A stretch of DNA of 64,000 nucleotides, from contig CAVXCI010000003.1 in NCBI GenBank assembly GCA_963760285.1, positions 372,001 to 436,000 on the forward strand, given 5' to 3'. This document shows, piece by piece, positions 52,105 through 60,797 of the stretch (within the stretch, counting starts at the first letter, position 1; the number at the start of each line of letters is the position of its first letter). Both the position numbers and the translations under genes were made by a program. Below the pieces are notes generated by a model. It had not been told where the DNA came from. It did not search any database and saw only the letters and a program-made list of their open reading frames with translations. Source of the stretch: PALSA-278 sp963760285. GTDB lineage: Bacteria > Acidobacteriota > Terriglobia > Acidiferrales > UBA7541.

Positions 52105-53116
52105 ATGTCTAATAAGCAGAACCGCGCCGTCCTGGAGGACGATGCGGCAGTGAACGAGTACCCCCGCGAACTGCTGCTGAATCTTTACCGTATGCTGGTG
52201 AAGTGCCGCATGTCCGACGAAAAGGCACGGATTCTCTTCCGCCAGAGCAAATTTGCAGGGAATTTCTTTTCCGGAGTGGGCCAGGAAGCCACCGAAGTAG
52301 GCTCGGCATTCACGCTGCGCGAAGACGACTGGATTGCGCCCTCCCATCGCGACTGGACTTCCAACATCATTAAAGGCGTCCCGCTGAAATTCTGCTTTGC
52401 GCAGCTATTTGCCAAGACCACCAGCCCGGATCGCGGACGTTCCGCGCCCGCGCACATGGGCTATGGCCCGCTGCACATCATCACTCCCGCCAGCAGCATT
52501 GCCGGGCAGCTGAACGTTGGCACCGGCGTGGCGCTGGGCTTGAAAAAGCTCGGCAAGGACACCGTGGTCATTTCTTTCTTTGGGGACGGTGCCACCAGCC
52601 TTTGGCGGTACTCATGAGGCCTTGAATTTCGCCGGCGTCCATCGCCTGCCCATCATTTATGTTTGCCAGAACAACCTTTGGGCCGAATCGGTGCCTCTGC
52701 GCTTGCAGACCGCGCTCATCAGATCTTTCCGACCGCGCCAAGGCTTACGGCTTTCCCGGCGTGTCCGTGGACGGCAACGACGTTCTCGCCGTTTACGATG
52801 CCGCCACCAAGGCCATTGCCCGTGCCCGCGAAGGCGAGGGGCCCACATTCATCGAATGCAAGACTTATCGCTGGTATGGCCATTCCGAAATTGATCCGGC
52901 GAAGTACCGCACGCAAGGATGAACTCGCTGCGTGGAAGAAAACGAGATCCTGTCGCCGCATTTGAAAAGCGTCTGATGGCGGACGGTATTCTGACCGAGG
53001 AAACCCGCAAGCAGATCGCCGCGGGAATCACTCAGGAAATTGACGAGGCTGTGGAGTTTGCCGACCAGAGCCCTTATCCGGATCCGTCCGAGCTGACGGA
53101 TTTCGTGTGGGCGTGA
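52105..53116 (+). pseudogene. pdhA: 2-oxoacid dehydrogenase E1 alpha subunit, four frameshifts in its second half
   Basis: A start with AGAGGAGACAGG upstream opens a normal E1 alpha: FFSGVGQEATEVGSAFTLRE, SPDRGRSAPAHMGYG, VISFFGDGATS (thiamine diphosphate site). The frame breaks at about 52599. Homology goes on in other frames as THEALNFAGVHRLPIIYVCQ and NNLWAESVPLRL, then SDRAKAYGFPGVSVDGNDVL, PTFIECKTYRWYGHSEIDPA and, after two more shifts near 52917 and 52945, KRDPVAAFEKRLMADGILTE to the stop at 53116. All segments are well conserved. The enzyme part decarboxylates pyruvate or a branched 2-oxoacid with the beta subunit encoded next. Real decay or sequence error is undecided. Confidence 0.85.
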
Positions 53117-53126
53117 GGTCCCGACC

Positions 53127-54113
53127 ATGGCGCGCATAATCAACTACATTGACGCAATCAACGAAGCGCTTTACCAGGAAATGGAGCGCGACAAGCGCGT
53201 GTTTCTGCTCGGCGAGGACATCGGCCTTTCGGGCGGCGTCTTCAAGGCCACGGCGGGCTTGCTTGACAAATTCGGCGAAGAGCGCGTGATTGACTCGCCT
53301 CTCGCCGAAGGCATCATCATCGGCGCTTCCATCGGAGCCTCCATGGTGGGCTGGCACCCGGTCCCGGAAATTCAGTTCGCGGACTTCATCACTCCGGCCA
53401 TGGAGCAGCTCATCCAACAGGCCGCGAAAATTCGCTATCGCAGCGCTGGCGCATTCGACTGCCCCATCACTGTCCGTGTGTGCTGCGGCGGAGGCATGGG
53501 CAGCGGGCTTTACCACTCGCAGGAAAATGCCACGTGGTTCGTTCACGAGCCGGGATTGAAAGTGGTTCTGCCCGCCACCGCGTATGACGCCAAGGGTTTG
53601 CTGCTGGCCGCCATTCGCGATCCCAATCCTGTTCTCTTTTTCGAGCACAAGAAGCTTTATCGCAGCGTGAAGGACGACGTTCCCGTGGGCGATTACACCG
53701 TGGAAATCGGCAAAGCTGCCGTGCGGCGGGAGGGCACGGACCTTACCGTGCTCACCTACGGCTCCATGGTTCACACCGCGCTCGCCGCCGCGGAAGAGAT
53801 GGCGCGCCAGGGAACCGAATGCGAGGTCGTTGACCTGCGCACTCTTTCACCGCTCGATAAGGACGCGATTCTCACTTCCGTCCGCAAGACCAACAAGTGC
53901 ATGATTGTCCACGAGGACAAACGGACCATGGGCCTGGGCGCGGAACTTTCCGCCATCATCGGCGAAGAGGCCTTCGAAGATCTCGACGGACCCATCGTTC
54001 GCGTCGCCGCTCCGGACGTTCCCGCGATTCCTTTCAGCCCGCAGCTTGAAAAAGCCTGGCTGGTGGATCAGGCCAAAGTCGTCGCCGCCATGGAGCAGCT
54101 CGCAGCGTATTGA
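53127..54113 (+). CDS. pdhB: 2-oxoacid dehydrogenase E1 beta subunit
   Basis: 328 residues, normal length and intact. GEDIGLSGGVFKATAGL, DSPLAEGIIIGASIGASMVG, PEIQFADFITPAMEQL and the C-terminal transketolase domain TLSPLDKDAILTSVRKTNKC are typical. With E1 alpha it forms the alpha2beta2 thiamine-dependent decarboxylase of pyruvate or branched-chain 2-oxoacid dehydrogenase; substrate cannot be decided from these two genes, and no E2/E3 gene is adjacent. It starts 10 bases after the pdhA stop and ends before a bidirectional terminator. Its intactness argues that pdhA is functional in the living organism. Confidence 0.92.
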   Translation: MARIINYIDAINEALYQEMERDKRVFLLGEDIGLSGGVFKATAGLLDKFGEERVIDSPLAEGIIIGASIGASMVGWHPVPEIQFADFITPAMEQLIQQAAKIRYRSAGAFDCPITVRVCCGGGMGSGLYHSQENATWFVHEPGLKVVLPATAYDAKGLLLAAIRDPNPVLFFEHKKLYRSVKDDVPVGDYTVEIGKAAVRREGTDLTVLTYGSMVHTALAAAEEMARQGTECEVVDLRTLSPLDKDAILTSVRKTNKCMIVHEDKRTMGLGAELSAIIGEEAFEDLDGPIVRVAAPDVPAIPFSPQLEKAWLVDQAKVVAAMEQLAAY

Positions 54114-54156
54114 CCTGCGATCTCGCGCGATTCGGCGCGAGCCACAATTAAAAACG

Positions 54157-54198
54157 AAGCGGCCGTCCGGTGAGTCAACCCGGGCGGCCGCTTTGTTT
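54157..54198 (+). terminator. bidirectional terminator between pdhB and the SDR gene
   Basis: AAGCGGCCG (54157-54165) pairs exactly with CGGCCGCTT (54185-54193), followed on the plus strand by TGTTT and on the minus strand by CGTTTTTAATT (from 54156 down). It can end both converging genes. Confidence 0.75.
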
Positions 54199-54215
54199 CC
54201 CGCATGCAAAAGTGA

Positions 54216-54944
54216 TTAGACCAGCGTTCGCCCGCCGTCCACGGGAATGATTTGCCCGGTGATGAATTTGGACTGCGCGAGGAAAGAAACGGTCTCAGCG
54301 ATATCATCGCCGGTACCGGTTTTGTGGAGCGGGACTCTGCGGATGAAATCCTGATCCGGCTCGTCACCGGGAAACTCAATCGTACCCGGCGCGATGCTGT
54401 TCACCAGAATTTCCGGCCCCAGGCCGCGCGCCAGGCAACGCGTCAGCATGATCACGCCCGCTTTGGAAACGCAATACTGCGTGAATGCCGGCCACGGCAG
54501 CAGTCCGCCGAGTGACGAAATATTTATAATGTGGCCGCTTCCCTGCCGCTTCATCAGCCGCGCCGCAGCCTGCGCGCAGAAAAACTGCGATTTCAGGTTG
54601 GCGTTCATGAAGTGGTCCCATTGCTCTTCCGTTATTTCGTCAAACTTGATGGCTTCGAAAATCCCCGCGTTGTTCACCATAATGTCCAGACGGCCGAATT
54701 CGTTTTCGACGGCGGCAAACAGGCGGTCCACGTCGGCTTTTTTGGAAACATCCGCGGGAATGGCCACGGCCCTGCGGCCTTTGCTGGAAATTTCGGCCAC
54801 CACTTCCGCCGCTTCTTCCCTGGACGTCATGTAATTCACCAGTACGTCAGCGCCATCGGACGCCAACCGCAGTGCAATGCTGCGTCCCATGCGCTTTGCC
54901 GCACCGGTCACCAGCGCCACTTGTTTTGCCAGAGGCTGCTCCAT
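54216..54944 (-). CDS. short-chain dehydrogenase/reductase (FabG-like)
   Basis: 242 residues from the ATG at 54942-54944, chosen because GTGGGAGGTTTT precedes it; the frame is open much further upstream. The SDR motifs are complete: VTGAAKRMGRSIALRLA (TGxxxGxG-like, with Ala-Ala-Lys-Arg), IMVNNAGIF (NNAG), Ser in IINISSLGG, and YCVSK (YxxxK). C-terminal ITGQIIPVDGG is as in FabG-like reductases. The TGAAKRMG variant is seen in pteridine reductase-like members. The substrate is unknown. It is convergent with pdhB. Confidence 0.85.
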   Translation of the reverse strand: MEQPLAKQVALVTGAAKRMGRSIALRLASDGADVLVNYMTSREEAAEVVAEISSKGRRAVAIPADVSKKADVDRLFAAVENEFGRLDIMVNNAGIFEAIKFDEITEEQWDHFMNANLKSQFFCAQAAARLMKRQGSGHIINISSLGGLLPWPAFTQYCVSKAGVIMLTRCLARGLGPEILVNSIAPGTIEFPGDEPDQDFIRRVPLHKTGTGDDIAETVSFLAQSKFITGQIIPVDGGRTLV

Positions 54945-55058
54945 AAAACCTCCCACGGCCAAGGTAGCACGGCGTGCCGCCACATCAAACCGCGCTGCGT
55001 CCTTTGACCGCCGGCGCGGCCTGCACCTACAATTCTTCATGCCGATTAGGAGGCCCGC

Positions 55059-55778
55059 ATGACATTGGATCTTCTGGCCATCGCCGCGCATCCCGACGAC
55101 GTGGAGCTTACCTGCGGCGGCACCATGATTCGCATGGCCCGCATGGGATATTCCACTGGCGTTCTGGACCTGACTCGCGGCGAAATGGGCACGCGCGGGA
55201 CGCCAGAAACCCGCGCCCGCGAAGCCGGGGCCGCCGCGAAAATCATGGGGCTGCGCGTGCGCGAAAACCTGGGCCTGCCGGATTCGCGCCTGGAAATGAA
55301 GGAAGCGTACAAAGAAGCCGTCGCCGCCAGAATTCGCGAACTCCGCCCGCGGACGGTCATCCTTCCCTACTGGGAGGGCCGCCATCCTGACCACTACATG
55401 GCTTCACGCCTGGGTTACGAGGGATGTTTTATCGCTGGACTGAAACAGTATCCACTTCGCGGCGAGGCTTTTCGTCCGTTCAAAATAATTTACACCGCGG
55501 TTTATGCGGACGTTCGCCCCCATTTCGTGGTGGACATCACCGAACAGTACGACCGCCGGCGCAAAGCCATCCTGGCCTATCGTTCGCAATTCCTTCCCAG
55601 CGCCCGCACCCGGAAAACTGAAAAGGTGCATCTGCCATTGGACCAGCTCGAACACGAAATGAGCCTGATGGCCGGGCACTATGGACGCATGATTGGCGTC
55701 CGATATGGTGAGGGATATGTGGTGCGCGAATCCCTCCAGGTGGACGACGTGGTGAAAATGCAAGTCCGTTCCTTTTAG
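55059..55778 (+). CDS. bshB1: bacillithiol biosynthesis deacetylase BshB1 (PIG-L/LmbE family)
   Basis: 239 residues; TAGGAGGCCCGC before the ATG. Zinc motif AIAAHPDDVELTCGGTMIRM (AHPDD), then LTRGEMGTRGTPETRARE, ILPYWEGRHPDHYMASRLGY (HPDH, third zinc ligand) and AYRSQFLPS. This text pattern is that of BshB1, which removes the acetyl group from GlcNAc-malate in bacillithiol synthesis. Other PIG-L deacetylases share the zinc site, but length and LTRGEMGTRG favour BshB1. bshA and bshC are not in the window. Confidence 0.88.
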   Translation: MTLDLLAIAAHPDDVELTCGGTMIRMARMGYSTGVLDLTRGEMGTRGTPETRAREAGAAAKIMGLRVRENLGLPDSRLEMKEAYKEAVAARIRELRPRTVILPYWEGRHPDHYMASRLGYEGCFIAGLKQYPLRGEAFRPFKIIYTAVYADVRPHFVVDITEQYDRRRKAILAYRSQFLPSARTRKTEKVHLPLDQLEHEMSLMAGHYGRMIGVRYGEGYVVRESLQVDDVVKMQVRSF

Positions 55779-55884
55779 GCTTTCCCCGGGATTGGCCATG
55801 AAACCAATTTCGACCAATCGTCATCCGACTAATCGTGGCCCCACACGGGTGTATACTGATGTTGTCTCCTTTGGAGGTGGCAGT

Positions 55885-57042
55885 ATGAAGAACGCAGCCG
55901 CCCATATTCTCTGCGCGATCCTTGCGATTGGCTTGTTGATTTCGCCGGGGTTCGGCCAACAAAATCCAGCGCCGAACCAGAATCCCAGCCAGAGCCCGGC
56001 GCAAGCCCAACCGCAACCCCCGGCCCAGGACCAGCCGACGAATCCCAGCACTACGCAAACTCCTAAACAGGGGTCGGAGGCGGACGTTAACGCCATCGGC
56101 AATCGCAACGTCGGCAAGGGCCTGAATTTTTATTCCCTGCAGAAGGAAATTGCGCTGGGCAAGCAGCTTTCGCAGCAGGTTGACCAGACCGCCAAATTCG
56201 TCACCGATCCGCAGGTGGATGAATACGTCAACCGCGTGGGGCAGAATCTGGTCCGCAACTCCGACGCGCAGGTTCCCTTCACCATCAAGGTCATTGACTC
56301 CGATGAGATCAATGCTTTCGCGCTTCCCGGCGGCTTCTTCTATGTGAACAGCGGTCTTATCCTCCACGCCGACGAGGAATCTGAGCTGGCCGGCGTGATG
56401 GCCCACGAAATCGCCCATGTCTGTGCCCGCCATGGAACGCGCAATGCCACCAAGGGGGAGATTGCCCAGATGGCTACGGTTCCGCTCATTATTTTTGGCC
56501 CCGTCGGCTGGGCTGGTTATGGCATTTACGAAGGACTAAATTTGGCACTGCCCATAACGTTCCTTAAATTCTCCCGCTCCGCGGAAGCCGAAGCCGACTA
56601 CCTTGGCCTGCAATACATGTACAAGGCCGGCTACGATCCCAATTCGTTCGTCACCTTCTTTGAAAAAATCGAAGCCCAGGAACGCAAGCAGCCCGGCACC
56701 ATTCCCAAAATTTTCGATTCGCATCCGCCGACTCCGGATCGCATCGCCGCCGCGCAAAAAGAAATCGCCACGATTCTTCCGCCGCGGCCGGAATACATTG
56801 TCACCACTTCTGATTTTGACCAGATGAAAAAGCGGCTGCAGAATCTCCAATATTCCGCCAAGGCCCAGGCGCCAGCCAGTTCCAATAAGCCCACGCTCCG
56901 CAAGCGCACCGAGCCGAGTTCCACCACGACGACGACCGGAACCAACGGAACCGGCACGGACACCAGCAGCGATCCGGATCGTCCGGTGTTGAAGCGCCGC
57001 ACGGATGATGACGGCAGCGGTGGCGGCGGTGGAAATCTTTAA
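55885..57042 (+). CDS. exported M48 family metalloprotease
   Basis: 385 residues from the ATG at 55885 (TTGGAGGTGGCAG upstream); the frame is open 31 codons further up. Signal peptide (AAAHILCAILAIGLLISPGF), then a Gln/Pro-rich linker. The M48 zinc site is in GVMAHEIAHVCARHGTRN (HExxH) and the third ligand in RSAEAEADYLGLQYMYKAGY. KIFDSHPPTPDRI is typical of BepA/YfgC-like proteins without TPR repeats. The C-terminus is a low-complexity Thr/Gly/Asp tail. It is a periplasmic protease probably for envelope protein quality control. Confidence 0.88.
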   Translation: MKNAAAHILCAILAIGLLISPGFGQQNPAPNQNPSQSPAQAQPQPPAQDQPTNPSTTQTPKQGSEADVNAIGNRNVGKGLNFYSLQKEIALGKQLSQQVDQTAKFVTDPQVDEYVNRVGQNLVRNSDAQVPFTIKVIDSDEINAFALPGGFFYVNSGLILHADEESELAGVMAHEIAHVCARHGTRNATKGEIAQMATVPLIIFGPVGWAGYGIYEGLNLALPITFLKFSRSAEAEADYLGLQYMYKAGYDPNSFVTFFEKIEAQERKQPGTIPKIFDSHPPTPDRIAAAQKEIATILPPRPEYIVTTSDFDQMKKRLQNLQYSAKAQAPASSNKPTLRKRTEPSSTTTTTGTNGTGTDTSSDPDRPVLKRRTDDDGSGGGGGNL

Positions 57043-57151
57043 TTAGGACAGCCTTTACAAACTACTCAAAGGCCATCTTCAACCTGGGTACGCTCGGGCG
57101 GAACGACACTTCCACCGCCCCGATGCCGGACCTGTTCAGGGTCGGAATCCC

Positions 57152-57571
57152 TTAGGACTTCGCTTTCTTCGAAGGCTTCGACTTGCCAGAACTGTTGAGG
57201 GCGGCCGCCTGGCGAACGAGCGCCTTGAAGGCGGACTCGTCAACTTCTTCTCCTTCGTGGATGTCGATCGCGCGGCGTACGTTTCCGTCGAGGCTCGAGT
57301 TGAAGAGACGGGCCGGATCCTTCAGAGACGCGCCCTTCGCGAAGGTAAGCTTCACGACATTCTTGTAGGACTCGCCCGTGCAGATGATGCCGTCGTGCGA
57401 CCAAACCGGAGTGCCCATCCACTTCCACTCCTCGACGACCTCCGGGTCCGCTTCCTTGATGAGCTTGCGCATTCTGGCGAGGGTTTTCCCGCGCCAGTCC
57501 CCGAGTTCGGCGATTCTTTTCGAGATGAACTCCGATGCCCGCTGGCCCTGGTTCGCGCCCGGCTTTTTCAT
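57152..57571 (-). CDS. DUF1801 family protein
   Basis: 139 residues from the ATG at 57569-57571 (AAGGATGAGA upstream); the frame is open 13 codons further. DUF1801/YdhG text is seen: MRKLIKEADPEVVEEWKWMG, PVWSHDGIICTGESYKNVVK and LTFAKGASLKDPARLFNSSL. A Lys/Ser-rich C-terminal tail follows. Members are small cytoplasmic proteins; a role in iron or frataxin-like chemistry has been suggested for some, but the function is not established. Confidence 0.8.
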   Translation of the reverse strand: MKKPGANQGQRASEFISKRIAELGDWRGKTLARMRKLIKEADPEVVEEWKWMGTPVWSHDGIICTGESYKNVVKLTFAKGASLKDPARLFNSSLDGNVRRAIDIHEGEEVDESAFKALVRQAAALNSSGKSKPSKKAKS

Positions 57572-57898
57572 GTTCTCATCCTTGAAGTTCGAGATATATT
57601 TCATTCCCAAGACAAAAGCCTTGGTTTTCCGCCGCTCTGCGCGCTGCCTCTTGCCCGAGCTCGGACGCTTTGCGGTTGCGATCCCTGGAACCTGGCCGGG
57701 ACGGCAGAAGCCCCCAACAGGCGAGCCGAAATCGGACCGGCTACCAGAGGGTCACGGTTGCCAACACCGCTATGATGGCTTCCGGGATCATAAGCCTATT
57801 CTATCGCGCGACGGATCTTAAGGTGTAAGGTTTGCTTCGGCGACGCGCTGCAGCGCGGAGGGCCCGCGCCAGGAATTCGACATGGACTTACAGCAGCG
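57572..57898. other. intergenic region with no recognised feature
   Basis: 327 bases between DUF1801 and the first DUF507 gene. The open frames here lack ribosome binding sites and family resemblance. No hairpin with a T-run or RNA gene was found. Confidence 0.35.
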
Positions 57899-58198
57899 TC
57901 AGGCGCGTTCGGCGGAAGTTTCGGCGATGCCGAGCCGCTTCATGCCCTCTGAATAGTATCGGCGGAAGAGAATGTCCCATTCCTCGCTGCCTTCCAGAAT
58001 CTCCTTTTTCTGGGAGGAGATTTTCTGGCGCACTTCGTTGTCCAACTGCTCTTCATGGCGCAGGATTTCCTGCATCACCTGGATCACTTCCTGCCGGATG
58101 GTATCGCGGTCCTCGATGAATTCCACGTCCTCGGCGGCCACCAGCACGTCCAGGACGCGGTGAGAGATGCGGTTCACTTTTTCGCGGCTCAGTCGCAT
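57899..58198 (-). CDS. DUF507 family protein (second of a pair)
   Basis: 99 residues. MRLSREKVNRISHRVLDVLV and a highly charged helical rest (RQEVIQVMQEILRHEEQLDN) ending with EWDILFRRYYSEGMKRLGI, which is the DUF507 pattern (about 90-100 residues). It starts one base after the stop of the other DUF507 gene, so they are coupled and probably form a heteromer. DUF507 is of unknown function, present in Acidobacteria, Aquificae and delta-proteobacteria-like groups. Confidence 0.82.
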   Translation of the reverse strand: MRLSREKVNRISHRVLDVLVAAEDVEFIEDRDTIRQEVIQVMQEILRHEEQLDNEVRQKISSQKKEILEGSEEWDILFRRYYSEGMKRLGIAETSAERA

Positions 58199-58199
58199 G

Positions 58200-58481
58200 T
58201 CAGCGGAGAATTAATTTCCTTTCGCGGGCGAGCTGGCCCTTCACTTTTTTGTACATTTCCTGATACGAAGCGCCGGTCCGCCGCATGTCGTCCGCGTAGC
58301 GGTTCAGGATCTCGCGGACTTCGTCATTCAAGCGGTCTTCAATGCTGATCTCATCGGACATCACCTGGCGGACCTTCTGCGTGGTCTGCTCAATGGCCTT
58401 GGTTTCAATCATTTCCGCATCCACCAGCCGCCGCACAATTTCGCGGGCCATGTAGGCCACATAATCGCGTGCAAGAAGCAT
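58200..58481 (-). CDS. DUF507 family protein (first of a pair)
   Basis: 93 residues. MLLARDYVAYMAREIVRRLV, then VRQVMSDEISIEDRLNDEVR and GASYQEMYKKVKGQLARERK. The two DUF507 proteins share the helix-rich layout and the DEIxxEDxLNDEVR / HEEQLDNEVR text, so they arose by duplication. Cysteine-free, no signal peptide. The ORF end and the next start are one base apart. Confidence 0.82.
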   Translation of the reverse strand: MLLARDYVAYMAREIVRRLVDAEMIETKAIEQTTQKVRQVMSDEISIEDRLNDEVREILNRYADDMRRTGASYQEMYKKVKGQLARERKLILR

Positions 58482-58709
58482 TCAGCCTGCTCTCCCGTCG
58501 CATTCAGTTTAACGGCGGTGTCCAAGGAGGTCAAGGCAGCCTGCGCGAGCGCATCTTGCGCGATTTCGCATTCGTTTCTGTGCTGGTGGTGAATTCACCG
58601 CGGTTGATGGCCGCGAGTTGTACGATTTTTCGCGCGGTCGCCCGTTCAACGCCCTTTCCGCGCACGAATTGACGGAAACTCGCCCTTCCGTTACGATGAT
58701 GAAGGTAAG

Positions 58710-58785
58710 GGGCGGTTAGCTCAGCGGTTAGAGCATCCCGCTTACACCGGGAAGGTCGTCCGTTCAATCCGGACACCGCCCACCA
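58710..58785 (+). tRNA. tRNA-Val (anticodon TAC)
   Basis: 76 bases including the encoded CCA. Acceptor GGGCGGT (58710-58716) pairs with ACCGCCC (58775-58781); D-loop AGCTCAGCGGTTAGAG; anticodon loop CTTACAC with TAC at 58743-58745; T-arm GTTCAATCC. All stems are standard. Confidence 0.95.
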
Positions 58786-58798
58786 TCGTTCCGCCCGC

Positions 58799-58875
58799 GG
58801 GGCCGTAGTTCAGTTGGTTAGAACGCCTGCCTGTCACGCAGGAGGTCGCGGGTTCGAGTCCCGTCGGCCCCGCCA
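58799..58875 (+). tRNA. tRNA-Asp (anticodon GTC)
   Basis: 77 bases including CCA. Acceptor GGGGCCG (58799-58805) pairs with CGGCCCC (58865-58871); G discriminator base at 58872, as expected for Asp; anticodon loop CTGTCAC with GTC at 58833-58835; T-arm GGTTCGAGTCC. It is 13 bases after tRNA-Val, so both come from one transcript. Confidence 0.96.
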
Positions 58876-59287
58876 TTGTTTTCAAGCCGCACCGCGAGTC
58901 CGCGTCTCTGGTGTTTCCGTTATTGTGGCGAGTTGTGCGGCGCCCTGCTTCCTCGTTCTCCGCCATTCTGGAAATGCTTCCGCGATTGTTCGCCTCCCGT
59001 ATTTCCGCAGCCTCGCGCTGGTGCGGCCTCCCGGATACACATGCCAGATGGCGTATGCGATTTCCTGCGCCCAAACCGCGAAGCCAGCTTCCGAACGCCG
59101 GCGCAGCCCAGGGACCGTCCGCCTCGCATACGTTTGACGCAGATCGTGGAGCCGGAAATGCTCCCAATCTTCGCGCGCCGGATGACTGCGCCGCGGACGT
59201 GGCGCACGCTTTGGAGGCGAAGCTTGCAATAAACCATCGCGTGCGGGCGCCGCGCACGCGAAATATTGCCAAGCCGAAGCGCGGACT
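58876..59287. other. spacer between tRNA-Asp and the second propeller array
   Basis: 412 bases. Open frames on both strands are uninterrupted but have no start signal or recognisable motif. No repeat of the tRNA 3' end was found within it, which would have marked an integration site. The 3' flank of the minus-strand array ends here without a clear terminator. Confidence 0.35.
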
Positions 59288-60754
59288 CTACTTCAGGACG
59301 ATAAATTTCACGTTGCTGGAAAGCGTGCCACCCGGTAATTTCACTTTCACTGTGCCGGTCGTCGCACCGCCGGGCACCTGGGCCACGATTAAAGTTTTCG
59401 AATACACTTCGAAGGCCGCCACCGTGCCGTTGAACGTCACGCTGCTCGCGCCGGTAAGGTCCGTTCCGAGAATTCCAACCTTCGCTCCCACCTTGCTCGC
59501 GCCAGGATTGGTTTTTACGAAGGGATTCAGTCCAACGGACAAGCCAAAAACGGTCCCGCACGTGAATCCGAAAACGCCGGGCGTGTCAATGTAACAGTCT
59601 TTCAAGCCTCCAGAATTCGTCACGCCGTAGAAATTTCCGTCCGTGGACTGGAGCAGTCCCCCGCCTGGCATCGCGCCGTCTGCGCAATCGCTTCCGCCCT
59701 TGGTGCAGAACGCATAAAGCGTCGTCAAGGCGCCAATCGGGGATATTTCAAAGATCGTGCCACAGCCCTCGCCGGAACAATTGGAATTTCCACCATAGAG
59801 GGTGGTTCCGTAGAAATTACCGTCGGTAGCTTGAATCAGTCCGGCATCGGGGTAGGAGCCGTCGGAGCAGCCGCTTTGCGCGCAGAAACTGTATAGAGTC
59901 GTCAGTTTGCCAGCCGGAGTCAGTTTGAAGATGGTGCCATACCCGGTGGCCCCGCCATAGTACGTTGTCCCGTAAAAATTTCCGTCGGCGGCTTGCATGA
60001 GTCCTCCCGCCATGGGTGCCGCCCCATCGCTGAAGCTATGCAGTGTAGTCAGGACGCCGCCTGGAGTAATCTCAAATACCGTGCCTTCGCCATAGGCGCC
60101 GCCACCGGATGTGGTCCCATAGAAATTGCCATTGGTCGCCTGGATTAACGCCGCCATGGGCCGATCCCCGTCGGGACAGCCGGTTTGCAAGCAGAATGAA
60201 TATAGTGTCGTCAGCGTGCCGGCGGGACTGATCTCAAACACGGTCCCGGCGGCTTGCGGCATTCCGTTCTCCGTGGTTGTCCCATAGAGGTTTCCATTCG
60301 CGCCCTGAACCAGCGCCGCCTCGGGAAATCGGCCGTCTGGACACCCGCTCTTGGTGCAAAACGCATACAGCAATTTGGACGTGCCGTTCGATTCAACCCG
60401 GAATACCGTTCCGCCATTTGTCCGGCCGCCCTGGGGTGATGTTCCATAGAACAAACCATTTGTCGCCTGTACTAGACCCGCAAACGGTTCATAAGGGCCC
60501 TGGAGCGTGCGCGAAACCAGGTAGCCGGTTCGGGTTATTTCAAAGTCAGAACCCTGGAAATCGTTCCCTTGATCCGCGGTAAGCCCGTAGAAGTTCCCAT
60601 CGCCACCCTGTACCAGCGTCCCCACCGGCCCGAAGCCGTCGCCTCCGTCAAACTGGTGCAGCGTAACGAATGTCTGAGCAGACATCCCGGCTGCCGCGGC
60701 TAAACAAAACAGAATCACAATCACCGTTTTCGGAAGCCAGTTGATTTTGCTCAT
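59288..60754 (-). CDS. exported seven-repeat beta-propeller + IPT/TIG protein (second array, third gene)
   Basis: 488 residues; CAGGGAGATTTGAG before the ATG. Signal peptide MSKINWLPKTVIVILFCLAA ending GMSAQ. Seven motifs: GNFYGLTADQG, GLFYGTSPQGG, GNLYGTTTENG, GNFYGTTSGGG, GNFYGTTYYGG, GNFYGTTLYGG, GNFYGVTNSGG. Many paired cysteines occur (FCTKSGCPDG, FCLQTGCPDG, NCSGEGCGTIF). The TIG domain has EVYSKTLIVAQVPGGATTGT, a third variant between the two main types. C-terminus SSNVKFIVLK, a departure from PFYVLK. It is last in its array and nearest the tRNAs. Confidence 0.83.
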   Translation of the reverse strand: MSKINWLPKTVIVILFCLAAAAGMSAQTFVTLHQFDGGDGFGPVGTLVQGGDGNFYGLTADQGNDFQGSDFEITRTGYLVSRTLQGPYEPFAGLVQATNGLFYGTSPQGGRTNGGTVFRVESNGTSKLLYAFCTKSGCPDGRFPEAALVQGANGNLYGTTTENGMPQAAGTVFEISPAGTLTTLYSFCLQTGCPDGDRPMAALIQATNGNFYGTTSGGGAYGEGTVFEITPGGVLTTLHSFSDGAAPMAGGLMQAADGNFYGTTYYGGATGYGTIFKLTPAGKLTTLYSFCAQSGCSDGSYPDAGLIQATDGNFYGTTLYGGNSNCSGEGCGTIFEISPIGALTTLYAFCTKGGSDCADGAMPGGGLLQSTDGNFYGVTNSGGLKDCYIDTPGVFGFTCGTVFGLSVGLNPFVKTNPGASKVGAKVGILGTDLTGASSVTFNGTVAAFEVYSKTLIVAQVPGGATTGTVKVKLPGGTLSSNVKFIVLK

Positions 60755-60797
60755 CTCAAATCTCCCTGTACCTCTGATGATTTCTCGCGCGTCGAGC

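Noticed and set aside
54945..55394. 150-residue N-terminal extension of the SDR protein
   Set aside because: The extension overlaps the divergent bshB1 gene, while the internal ATG at 54944 has a good ribosome binding site and the canonical SDR start.
58498..58709. CRISPR-like or RNA element upstream of tRNA-Val
   Set aside because: No repeat unit or stable structure is visible; it is ordinary promoter-type spacer.
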